Shown piece after piece: positions 33,152-43,821 of a DNA stretch of 64,000 nucleotides (positions within the stretch are counted from its first letter, which is position 1; each line of letters begins with the position of its first letter). This DNA is from Euphorbia lathyris. Taxonomy: Eukaryota > Streptophyta > Magnoliopsida > Malpighiales > Euphorbiaceae. Position numbers and translations under genes: made by a program. A model generated the notes under the pieces. The model was not told where the DNA came from. It worked only from the letters and a program-made list of their open reading frames with translations, and did not search any database. Location: contig NC_088913.1 of NCBI RefSeq assembly GCF_963576675.1, forward strand, positions 25,375,001 through 25,439,000, read 5' to 3'.

Positions 33152-33219
33152 TCTTTCTCCAAACCAAATCTCATTCTCTTCTCCAATCATCAAAAGCGCG
33201 ATTTTCTAAATTTCAGACA

Positions 33220-35431
33220 AGAGTTTTGTACCTCTAATTGGAACATCATCAACATCATCATCAAATTATTGTTGGAACTTTGAAAATTCCTTTTCAATTT
33301 GCTCTTCCCAACTCCATTGATTTTCTTCCATGAAGTTTACATCCCTACTCACAATAATTTTTCCATTTTGGGGCTGATAAATTCTATAAGCTTTGCTAAG
33401 ACCACTGTATCCGACAAAAACTCCAGTTTCTGCCTTTTTGTCAAGTTTATCTCTTTTGACCTATGGAATATAAGAAAAACAGACACAACCAAAAGTTTTT
33501 ATATTATGTAAATCTGGCTTGTAACCAAACCACACTTCAAACGATGTCTTATGCTTCAGAACTCTAGTTGGCAGCCTATTTAGTAGAAATACTGAGGTGT
33601 TTGCAGCTTCTGCCTATAAAAATTTTGGTAGTTCTTTCTCTTGTAGAATGCACCTTGTCATCTCTATGATACTTCTATTTTTTCTCTCACTCGCGCCATT
33701 ATGTTGTGGAGTATAAGGAGCAGCGAGATGATGTGCAATGCCAGCTTCCTTACAGAATACCAGTTTGTTGTATATTCTGTCCCATTATATCTGATTGTGC
33801 GCAACCTACAACCACTTTGATTCTCCACTAATGCTTTATATTTTCAAAATACATTAGCAGTCTCAGATTTGGACATGAAGAAATAAATCCAACAAAATCT
33901 GGTATAATCATCAATAAATGTAATTTAATATTTATTACCATTTAAAGATGAAGTCTGTTGAGGTCGCGATCAGCTAGTCTAGCAATGGCAAGCCTCTCAC
34001 CAAAGCATGTTTCTACATGTATAGAAGTCCACCATAATAGTAGTGACCAAGCCTTTTGTGCCATAACTCAGTGTTGCTTATGGTCTTTGAGAAAAACATT
34101 TTCTCCTCCTCCATTAGATTCAAAGCATAGCTTTTAGCCCTTTTTTCACCTTGAAAGCATCTCTGCCTTTTGCATCTTTGATTAAGCACCACTTGTCTTC
34201 AAATATGACTTTAAAACCTTTTTCAACCAGCTATGCAACACTAAGCAAATTTTGGTCAACGTCAGGAACATATAATACATCAGTAATATGCTTCAAACCT
34301 GACAAACTTTTTATAGCCACTGTTCCTTTTCCTTTAACTGATATGAAATCACCATTTCCAATTTTGATCTTGGATACAATAGTTTTGTCAAACTCCTTAA
34401 AGAAATTTACATCATTGGTAATTTGATTTGTGCAACCACTATCTATAAGCCAAGAATCACTAGAGCTGTTGTTTGTAGCATAACATATCGCAATAAAAAG
34501 TTCCTCCTCTTCATATTGCTCAGTTGTCACTTTTGCCTCTTCGTGTTGCTGAGATTTGCATATCTTTTCCACATGTCCCATGTTACCACACTTTCTGCAT
34601 TTGATATCAGGCCTCCACCAACATCTTTTTTCAGGGTGATTTGATTTTTTGGAATGTGGACATGGTGGAAAAAAATTTTGTTGTTTGTTGGAGCCTTTTG
34701 TTTTCTTGTACTGCTTCTTTTTGTCATTTTTCTTGCCTTTGTATCCAGATATTTATGCTTTGGTATGGAAAGAACCATGTATTTCCTCCTCTTGTCTCAT
34801 CATTCTTCTCTGCTCATGTGCGTGCAAAGCATTCGTTAATTCTCCCAAGGAGATACTTGTCAGGTCTTTTATTTCCTCCAATGATGATATCTTGGATTCA
34901 TATTTTTCAGGTACAGTGACAAGTATTTTCTAAACAATTCTTTCATCAGGAAAATCCTTACCAAGAAGTCGTACCTTATTTACTATGGTTAACAACTTGT
35001 TAAGATAGTCTGTTATGGTATCTGCCCCTTTCATGCTCTACATCTCAAATTCTCTAATTAGATTGAGTACTTGCATGCCTTTGACTTTTGTACTGCCTTG
35101 ATACTCAATTTTGAGATAATCCCAAATATCCTTAGCAGAATGCAGATTCATAATTTTTTTTTGTGAATATTACACTTGAAATACCAGAAAAGAGACTAGC
35201 TTTTGCCTTAGACTTTCTTGTTTTTCTATCTTTGTGATTTTTTAGCTGCGCCATTGTCGGATTTGGTGGTAGTTGAGCAATTTCATAGTCTTCCTCTACA
35301 GCCTCCCAAAGATCTAGTGCTTCAAGATGAACAGTCATCCTGATAGCCCAAGCTTTATAATTAACACTATCAAAAATTGGTGGCGTTATTGTTATGAATG
35401 AAGTGTCTAACTCCATATGTATTTTTCTCAA
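33220..35431 (-). pseudogene. Degenerate gag-protease-integrase of the older copia element
   Basis: The gag start region near 35418 contains the copia signature (PIFDSVNYKAWAIRMTVHLE, ALDLWEAVEEDYE). A zinc knuckle with GHVEKICK and a protease with WLIDSGCTNQI (near 34450) follow, then an integrase with NGTEYTTN and, in another frame, FCKEAGIAHHLAAPYTPQ near 33720, then a DDDVDDVPIRGT tail near 33250. Multiple stops and frame changes (for example about 35160, 33760) show it is long dead. It lacks RT. Confidence 0.8.
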
Positions 35432-35470
35432 CTCACAGATCCCTCAAGATGAACGGCTCTGATACCAGTT

Positions 35471-35714
35471 TGTTGTATATTGCGTGAAAAATAAAAAGAA
35501 AGAAGACATAAAATATAAAAAAGCAGAGTGTAACTTTATTAATTTTGTAACTCCTTAAAATAGAGTTAGACTCTAACTAAAACTCTGATTACATTCTTAA
35601 GTTTTAGGGCTACTAACATCACCAAAAGACTAGGTAAAAATAACGTTAAAACAAATTTAAAAGAGAACATAATTTATTAAAACGTAATTTCAGTTTTATG
35701 GCACGTTTCCAACA
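35471..35714 (-). repeat. LTR of the older copia element
   Basis: Begins TGTTGTATATTG next to the PBS and ends TTTCCAACA. The TG...CA ends and the 3-bp spacing to the PBS support it. The partner LTR was not found in the window. Confidence 0.75.
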
Positions 35715-35983
35715 GTCGTCCACTTTCTAAGTGCATAATATTTTTTTGATAGAAAGTTGGACGAGACCGAACTTGGGCGAGGTGAGCACCCATGGCCCAA
35801 GAACTGTCAAACCCGCAATATATTAATAAAAGAAAAAATTGAGTGTTTGAACAAGAGAAGAGGAAGAAGAACAAACAAAAAGAAATAGGAGGAGAAAAGT
35901 TTAGGAAAAGTCAAGAAAAACGCATGTGAAATACAACAAATGTCATCATTGATAAACCTGTGGAAAAAAGCAGGAGCTGAAGG

Positions 35984-36721
35984 TCACCAATTGATCACTG
36001 AGGAAGAGACTTCAAACTTTGCCAATGCATCAGCCACTCTATTTCTTTCCCTAAAGATATGTGAAAAAAGAATGTTCATCCTAGAGCAAATGCTGAGACA
36101 ATGCAACCACTCTTGTCGAATACTCCAAGGAACATCCATGGAACGATGTCTAAGCAGATTAACTACGTACATTGAGTCTGACTCAACCCAAAGCTGGTGC
36201 CAATTTTTCTCCCAAGCAACTTCAATTGCGAAAATAGCGGCTCTCAATTCAGCCATATAAGCAAAAGAAGGAGGGGTAGAAAAAGCAAAACAACCTTTGG
36301 AAAAGTCTCGATAGTTGCGAAAAATACCTCCCGCTCCTGCCTCGCTAGGAGTGCCAAAAACAGAACCGTCCACATTGACTTTAACCCAGACCAGATGAGG
36401 TTTAAGCCAATGGACTGAAATAATGTTGGGAGCAGGAGGCGGTTTAAGAGAAGCCAGAAGACGAGATAAGATAACAGCATCTCTCCACGAAGAGCAAAAA
36501 CCTTTAGAAGTGGCAAAGGACTCTCGAATCATTCAAAAGATGGTGATCTTCAAGTGCTGAATAGAAGGAGAAACTTCCTTAAAGATTGCTTCATTCCTGC
36601 AATGCCAGATCAACCAGATGCAAGAGACAGCGGCAACACGCCAGATCATCGACACTTGTGAGCCAAAATGAATGTTACGAAGAGTGCTGAAGAAGTGGAT
36701 GAATAGGGAATGATGAGGCAA
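35984..36721 (-). pseudogene. LINE-derived RNase H fragment
   Basis: The minus frame from 36721 reads through a zf-RVT-like segment (WLIWHCRNEAIFKE), then TGA at 36533-36535, then in the same frame an RNase H-like domain of the RVT_3 type. That domain shows VKVNVDGSVFG for the first Asp, MAELRAAIFAIE for Glu, VESDSMYVV for Asp and RNRVADALAK at the end. This arrangement is the C-terminus of plant L1-type LINEs and of gene fragments captured from them. The rest of the LINE is absent. Confidence 0.8.
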
Positions 36722-36744
36722 AGAGCAGTCAAAATGAATCTCAA

Positions 36745-37300
36745 AATGAATCTTATTTTACCCTTAACGTCTAACATGGTGCAATTATACCCATAACGTT
36801 GGCAGTCAAGAGCAATTTTACCCATAACATTGACAAGTTTCGTCAATTTGAGAAATAATTTATCAAACTGTCTTATTGGTCATGAATATTGTCATCTACA
36901 CTTCACATGTGCACCATTTTATCATCGCTAGTAACAGATCACAAGCATATGATTAGAAATTTGTTTTTACGAAAATAAAAAATATATTGTATTTTGTATG
37001 AGTTGGATAAAAAAATTCAAATATTTCGCCGAATTTATAAATATTAATTTTCAATTTTATTATTAAATCACAAAAAAGAATATGAAATCTCTTTTTTAGA
37101 ACTACTGCTTTGTGCAATTGGTGTATAATAAGGAATAAAATATCTATATTTTCTAATAATATCTGAAATTGATCCAACTTGTTAATGTTAGGGGTAAAAT
37201 TGCTCTTAGCTGCCACCGTTATAGGTAAAATTACATCATTTTAAACGTTAAGAGTAAAATTATTCCTAATTGTAAACATTATGGGCATTTTTTCACATTT
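36745..37300. repeat. TIR repeat family R1, copy 2 (inverted)
   Basis: Its left half (taacgtctaacatggtgcaa ... gtcatctacacttcacatgtg) matches the complement of the right half of 2906-3456. Its right end with TTAGGGGTAAAATTGCTC and related phrases matches the other side. It carries no coding capacity. It lies immediately upstream of the LINE fragment. Confidence 0.7.
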
Positions 37301-38334
37301 TTTTCTTTTATAATTTCTTCGTTGATTAATTTAAAACATGTCCACATTAGACATTTTAAATCCGAACAACAACAGTTCAATATAATTTTACCAAACACTA
37401 GTAATTAAACAGATAATAACAAACAGCTAACAGATTACTGCAACTGCAAACAACTAACAGCAACCGCAACAGTTATTGGCTAACAGCTGAACCAAACAGG
37501 CCCTACATTTATCATTTTATTAGTGTGAAAAACTTTTTTTTTCATTTTTATTTAACCGGAACAAATGAATTGGTGTAAAATCTCCATTTGTATTAAGCAT
37601 TATTTGACAGAAGTAAAATGGGATTCTTTTTGCACCACATAATTTTCCTTTTATATATATATAAATAAATTATGTGAATTTATTTTTTCTATTTAGAAAG
37701 TACTTTAAAGTTAATATTATTAAGATCATATTCGTCCATTTTTGGCAGAAAATGTATGGTTCTCGTTAGTGATTAACAAGGAAGATTATTTTAGGGATAA
37801 TGTTTAAATTTATTTATATTGTTTTTTAGGGAGTTCAAAATTTTATCTTTAATATATAAATTAATAAAATTTACCTTTTTAACATTTCCAAATAAAAATA
37901 ATTTACTCTTACAATATATAAAATTTTAATGACCGTTATTTAATTATCAAATTAGACAATTTAAACAAATTTATTGACAAACTAAAAAATGAATCGGTAA
38001 ATTAGTCACTTCAATTTTTTTTATTAATTTTACTTAAAAATATTATGAGAACATCTACAACATTAACTAGCTATTTGATTCTTTAAAATAATATAAAATA
38101 TTAATTAACTAAAATTTAGCTATCCAAATTAATATTTACTCCAACTATACTAAATATTTGACTCTCTATTTGATTATTTATTTATTATTAAAAATGAATA
38201 AAATTAAAAAAAAAGTAAAATAAAGAAATAAAGAATACAAATAACTATTCAAAAAGACTATACAAACTTAGCTAGGGAGAATCACTAGCTATTTATTTTA
38301 AAGAGTCGTGCCATTTTGTTGGAGTATCTCACTA
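37301..38334. other. AT-rich intergenic DNA with a MITE end
   Basis: Very AT-rich, no gene. Near 37375-37504 a segment with repeated 'aacagctaacag' words ends AACCAAACAGGCCCT, resembling the end of the hAT-type MITEs found elsewhere here; its other end is unclear. Confidence 0.4.
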
Positions 38335-38647
38335 AGGGCCCGTTTATTTTACCTACTCGTTGCTGTTGCTGTTTGCTGTTACGGTTTGCTGTTGATGTTT
38401 GCTATTGCTGTTACGGTTTGCTGTTTGCTGTTGGAAAAAGCTGTTTTTCCAAAAAGAAGATATTCTCTGCTTTTGTAAAAGGCTGCTTTTCGGGTGTAAA
38501 AGGCAAACAGGAGATCACTAACCAAACATCCAATGATGCTTTTCAATTGTAAAAGGCAAACAGGAGGTCACTAACTAAACACCTAAAACTCTCCCTTTTG
38601 AAGTGAAAAGGCAAAAGGAGACTGAAAAGAAGCAACCAAACACCCCT
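38335..38647. mobile_element. hAT-type MITE, 313 bp
   Basis: Ends AGGGCCCGTTTATTTTACC and GCAACCAAACACCCCT are imperfect inverted complements. The interior has runs of 'tgctgtttgctgtta' and a right half ('ggcaaacaggaggtc', 'aaactctcccttttgaagtg') shared with the element at 58193-58412. Confidence 0.65.
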
Positions 38648-38859
38648 TAACTAAATGACGAGTTCTTATATTAAGTACATAGTCCTCCATGTTACTTGTA
38701 GGATTCTAATTCACATTTGGATACATGTATATTATGATATTGCTAATAAAAAAATATTATGAACCTTTACAATATGGATGGGTCCATACAATAATTTTCA
38801 CCTAGTTAGTGACTGACCAAGTAAATTTGGTTAATCACCTTTAGATTTAAGCTTATTAG

Positions 38860-38913
38860 GATCATATCATAAAGAATGATTTCAAAAAAAAAAAAAAGAT
38901 CATATCATAAAGA
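38860..38913. repeat. 22-bp poly(A) micro-insertion with 16-bp TSD
   Basis: A perfect 16-bp direct repeat GATCATATCATAAAGA (38860-38875 and 38898-38913) brackets ATGATTTC followed by fourteen A. The layout is that of a LINE-mobilised insertion, but the insert is only 22 bp. Confidence 0.7.
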
Positions 38914-39040
38914 TTAGAATCATCGTAAATCACACATCCTAAATCTAATGGTGATCGATCAAATTCAATTAGTAAGTCACCTACTAGATGAAAAGTACCT
39001 CAAATCCATGTCACTTTATGCGAGATGCGCTAATAAAATT

Positions 39041-39598
39041 TGGCCTAATACATAAATAACCCCTTGAATTTGTCCAAATATTGCAACTGTCCTTCGAACT
39101 TTCAATTATAACAACTTATCCCTCAAACTTGTCCAATTGTAAAATATAGCCCCTCAAATTTATCCAATTCTAAAACATAACCCTAAATTGCTAATATGGA
39201 CTGCAATTGAAGAAACACGTGAAATAAAAAAAGTTGCAACGCTCGTGGAGTGTGATAATCAGATCTTTGGCGTAATACGAATCCGGGGAAACATTTTTAC
39301 GGTTGCTTCAGGTACGGGGTAAAATAACCCTAAATTGCTAATATGGACTGCAATTGAAGAAACACGTGAAATAAAAAAAGCTGCAACGCTCGTGGAGTGT
39401 GATAATCAGATCTTTGGCGTAATACGAATCCGGAGAAACATTTTTACGGTTGCTTCAGGTACGGGGTAAAAAAAATCTCAATTTGTGGTTATGTTTTACA
39501 ATTGGACAAGTTTAAGTGGTAAGTTGTTGCAATTGAAAGTTGGAGGGGGCAGTTGCAATATTTGAACAAGTTCAGAGGGTTATTTGTATATTAGGCCA
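39041..39598. mobile_element. TIR element carrying an internal tandem duplication
   Basis: Ends TGGCCTAATACATAAATAAC and TTATTTGTATATTAGGCCA pair. Inner flanks repeat 'aattgtaaaa' and 'cttgtccaa' phrases on both arms. Its centre holds two copies of a 147-bp unit (39179-39472). Non-coding. Confidence 0.75.
39179..39472. repeat. 147-bp tandem duplication inside the TIR element
   Basis: Units start AACCCTAAATTGCTAATATG at 39179 and 39326 and differ at about two positions (aagttgc/aagctgc; ccggggaa/ccggagaa). The unit is less AT-rich than the arms and looks like captured DNA of unknown origin. Confidence 0.85.
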
Positions 39599-39719
39599 TA
39601 AAATTTTACCATGGAAAGTGTGGGCTAAAAATAATTTTAAGTGTCAATTTTAGGGGGCATTTTGACACTTAATTGGAATATTTTTACTTGAAACTTTATG
39701 AGTCCAATCAATTTATCAG

Positions 39720-39825
39720 ATTATCACTATCACTCTTTAGCTCTCTCTACTTCACATCACAAACCCCTCCTCTGCATATCTTCTTCCTTCTTCTCTCTGG
39801 CTTCCCTCCTCATCTACTTTACCAG
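39720..39825 (+). other. Predicted 5' UTR exon of the PGM-like gene
   Basis: A CT-rich leader ends ACCAG|GTAATT at 39825. The matching acceptor TTGAATTGCAG lies at 40481, two bases before the start codon at 40484. The 656-bp intron is T-rich with an upstream CT-rich leader, typical of plant leader introns that boost expression. The 5' end is approximate. Confidence 0.6.
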
Positions 39826-40483
39826 GTAATTAAAATGACTACTCTTTCTAGATAGGGTAGGAATCTGGTTCTTCTGGATGTTTCTTATTCATTTTATTTG
39901 TCAAAGTCGGTCTATTTTTTTCCTTTTCCTTTTGTTTCTTTTTGGATAATTTTGGGTGTTTTGGTTTTTTTAGCCATTTGCATCTCATCTCTGTTCTCTG
40001 CTTCTATCTTTGATAGCGATATATATTCTGTTCATCTCTTAGTTTTCTTTTGGATTGATTTTGTTCGATTCCGTTCAGTTTTATTTGTTTTATGTTATTG
40101 AAATAGAAGATCTGATTTCTATCACATCTGCAGTTCTAATGGAAATTTCATCTAAACGAACAGGGAAATAAGTTGAATTGGAATTTGAATTAGTTTTACA
40201 AAGTAAAAAGGGTTTATGTTCATTTCAAAAAAGAGATTGGACTGTTTGAAATTGCACCTGACACTATTTTAATGAGGCATGAAATTGCAGTCTCTTAAAC
40301 CTTGGAGACTATAGATTGTTATGTATAGGCTAAATTCGCTCTTTCCCAATTGGAAGATGACCATAGGGCTAAATTTTTAGCCTTATTTTTTATTTTTGTG
40401 AGGTCCTGATCTTCTTTCTATTAAGTTTGATATAATTCTTTGTTCTCTTCGTTATTTGAAAGATATTTTGTTGAATTGCAGAT

Positions 40484-43326
40484 ATGGATAGTGGTCCAGG
40501 TCCAAGCTTGTTTCCACTTCACCGCTGCAAAACTCTTCATTTGGTTGGTATCAAATTTTATTGTTTTTCAAATAAACTTTGTTTTCCATTATGGATATGA
40601 AGCTGCTAAAATATTTGGTCTGAAGGATGTCCAAGATTGCCTTCTTTCTTGGCTTTTGCTCGCAAATCAGGGCTTTCTGGTCTTATAAAACCATACATCC
40701 AGGTGAGGCATGCTCAAGGGATGCACAATGTAGAGGGAGATAAGAACTACAAAGCTCTCTTGTCTCCCGAATATTTTGATGCACAGCTTACTCAACTCGG
40801 CTGGCAGCAAGTAAGATAAATTCCACACACGTTTTCTTAGTCTTCCAAATTTATGAAAAAGAAGCTCACTCCAGTCATTTACTTGCAGGTTGATAAGTTG
40901 CGAAAGCATGTTCATGAGTGTGGGCTTCCAAAGAGGGTTGACTTGGTTATTGTATCTCCTTTACTAAGGTTCTAAAGCCCTTGTTGAGAGAATTACTTAT
41001 TCATACTGCTGCTTCTTGATATTGAGTATGCACTTGTGTGATTTGAAATCCCGATATTTTGATAAAGGAGACAGTGAAAATATTGATATGTTCATGATGA
41101 GCTGACGTTCGTGCAAAGTTCTATTCCTTTTCGCGTTTGAAATGTTTATGTAGTTTACTTGGTTAAGAGTTCTGCATTACTCTACTTAGAAGTTAGAAAA
41201 GATGGAAATTGTTCTGGTGATGATTTCTCGTTCTGATCAACTCCTTCTGTTGGTGTTCTTAATCCACTGAACAAGTTTCTTTCAGATAATATCTGAATGC
41301 TTTAACAAATTTCTGGTATAAATTCATTGGAAAGGTTTGGGTGCATTTGATCTATGTTTTCGAGCATTCGGCATTGCTTGCTTTGCATTGAGTATCATTG
41401 TTTAATATTTTAAAGTTGTTACATTGTTCAGTGGTTCTAAAATATTGATGATATTATTTTCAAATGTTGACTTGTATCAAACTGCAAAATTAGAGTATGG
41501 GCAATTTCCGAATAACTTAAGTAGACAGATCTTTCCAGTTTCCTCCTAACTTTAGATGATGTTCATTGTGACTTTCAGGACTTTGCAAACAGCTGTTGGA
41601 GTTTTCGGTGGTGAGGAGTACGAAGATAGGGTAGACGACGCAGTCCCATATGCAGTCCCATTGATGGTGGCCAACGTTGGAAACAACAAGAGAGGAGCAA
41701 TATCAAGTCTCAATTCCCCACCTTTCGTTGCAATGGAACTTTGTCGAGAACATTTTGTAAGTCTTCAAATAGATGGTTATATCTCCAGGAGTGTTTGTAA
41801 GAGTTTACCTTAACAACAGTATAAGCTAGTCCAACAGTTAGTGATCTCACAAGGAAATTTTTTGGATGTTAAACTTAATGCCTAATTTCTGCTAGATTTA
41901 TGCTTAAAATATAATTTCCTTGAACTCCTAAAAGAACTTGACTCATCATGTTTGTTTTTCTCTCCATCCCTGGTTGAACTTTCGGTAGCAGTACTTTCTA
42001 ACCTTTTCAAGTACATAAACTGGAGGCTTACATAGTTCTCTTTTGTGTTGTATTTTCTTTCTTCAGGGTGTGCATCCTTGTGACAAGAGGCGAAGCGTAA
42101 CAGACTATCAATATCTTTTCCCTGCAATTGATTTTTCATTGGCAAGTAGTTGGATTCTTAAGATAAACTGAACTAACAGTTCTAATCTTCTTTATGATGC
42201 CTGCCATCTTTTGGTAGCGGTTCTAAATTAGACTAAAACCCGCGTTTCACTGGTCGTCCTGTTCAATAACAATTCGAGATTCTTTTCAGATAGAAACTGA
42301 GGAAGATGTGTTGTGGAAGGATAACGTGAGAGAGACCACTGAAGAACTTACTGCCAGGGGATTGAAGTTCATGAACTGGTAATACTTGCTCCAGAGTTGA
42401 TAGAGCTCTGACTTTCTTTTTCAAGCCAATGTTTTTTAAATTAAATGATTTGAGAAAAATGTTAATATCTGAATCGGTTTCATAATGTCCTTTGATTTTG
42501 CATGTTGCATCTTGGGTCTTAATAATGCATTTTGCAGGTTGTGGACAAGGAAAGAGAAAGAGATAGCAATTGTTACCCATAGCGGGTTTTTATTTCATAC
42601 GTTAAGTGCATTTGGAAAAGATTGTCACCCATTTGTGAAGAAAGAAATCTGCAATCGGTAAGTGTTCGTGATTCCTGTCAAGTGTCATCTTAGCTTCAGG
42701 ATATCTCTGGCATTTGCTATGCTTTGAATGTTGGAGTAACAAGCAGTTTTGTGCTTGTTATTTATTACCTAAATTTATCATTGTTTCAATCTGTTTCAAC
42801 ATAAGTGAGTGGTATTTTCCTTTTCTGTCTTTTTTTTGTTCCGTAAATCGCCAACAAAATAAAAGCTGAAGTGCTCGTTTTACCTAATTGCTGCCTCGTA
42901 TCTGAAGTAGTTTACAATTTGAGTGTTTTTTTTCTTTATTTGTGCTGATTTTCTTCACTTCACTTCGCCACCTGTTGTGTTGTGTGTTTACTGCACTTGC
43001 TGTGTCGCACTTCCTAATCTTGTAGCTACAAATGAATGATTTCATATGCTTGCAGCTTTTCGAATTGTGAGCTTCGGTCCATGGTTATCGTTGACAAAAG
43101 GTGTGTTACACTAATTTCCATGAAACATAGAGGACAGTTCAATTATTTTTCATAAACATAGTCTCTATGATCTTCTTGATGATTCTTACATATTTTCCCC
43201 ACGTATTCCAGCATGAGTGGGTCGGATCTCTCGACTACTAACTATCCCGGAAAGATTCCTCATGGGTTGGATGCTCCTAGCAATGCTCACGAGGAAGACG
43301 GGCCCAAAACACACACACATGGCTGA
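40484..43326 (+). CDS. Phosphoglycerate mutase-like (histidine phosphatase) protein, nine coding exons
   Basis: Coding exons: 40484-40543, 40703-40810, 40889-40968, 41579-41756, 42067-42141, 42290-42378, 42538-42657, 43056-43100, 43212-43326; total 870 nt, 289 aa, no stops. The histidine phosphatase fold is shown by LVRHAQGMHN (catalytic His about 23), LVIVSPLLRTLQT and IAIVTHSGF (second His about 211). The canonical RHG reads RHA, as in the plant PGM-like family. Substrate unknown; true glycolytic activity should not be assumed. The Q in RHAQG and the conserved HPCDKRRSV block match plant homologues. Intron 5 begins GC rather than GT (TTG|GCAAGT, 42142); only this choice keeps the frame. It converges on the FAAH gene, 495 bp between stops, an arrangement also found in Arabidopsis. 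Confidence 0.92.
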
Positions 43327-43821
43327 GCAGCCGTTGGATTGGAATTAAGTTGAGCATTCATGATTCAATATTAGCATTTCTTGGAAAATTATGGCTGCCG
43401 AAACTCAGCAGTACTTTATTTTCTTGCCCAGAACTTGTAAACTTGGGTGAATTATTGCTTTATATCATGCCATGAATTTTTATTATTTGTTGCATGAGCC
43501 ACAAACAGGCAATCTGTTCTTTAATCTTTGCCCCTTTAATGGTTCAATCTGCAACCTCTTGAATCTTTGGCATTGAACTTTGATTAACCATCATTGTACT
43601 CCTAATTAGAAAAGTAGCAAACTTTATGGTAACCATAAATCCAAATGATAAGTTGTAGAACCTTGTCATTTCTCATAGCTTGGAGAACCAAACACTATAA
43701 GACATTTTTTTCCATCAAGTTTTTATCAATAAGAAGAATTAATGGGGACATCATTTTTATGAAGAAGTATGAAGCTCTTTTCCAGACAGTTCATAGACAT
43801 TTCTAGGCCACATGCAGTGCT
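43327..43821. other. Convergent 3' region between PGM-like and FAAH genes
   Basis: Contains both 3' UTRs. AT-rich; no gene or repeat recognised. Confidence 0.5.

Larger units (their letters stand above)
33157..35714 (-). mobile_element. Older, truncated Ty1/copia element
   Basis: In minus-strand order: an LTR (35471-35714, 244 bp, TGTTG...CAACA), a PBS (TGGTATCAGAGC, 35467-35456), gag, protease and part of integrase, then the element stops near 33220. Reverse transcriptase, RNase H and the second LTR are not visible on either side of the Sirevirus. It is therefore a truncated remnant beside which the Sirevirus inserted. Confidence 0.8.

Noticed and set aside
34641..34933. Plus-strand frames of 92-94 codons
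   Set aside because: Antisense to the zinc-knuckle region of the older copia element; Cys/Phe-rich shadows.
38335..38647. 8-bp TSD for the hAT-type MITE
   Set aside because: Flanks (CTCACTA/TAACTAA) are only loosely similar, so I did not claim a TSD.
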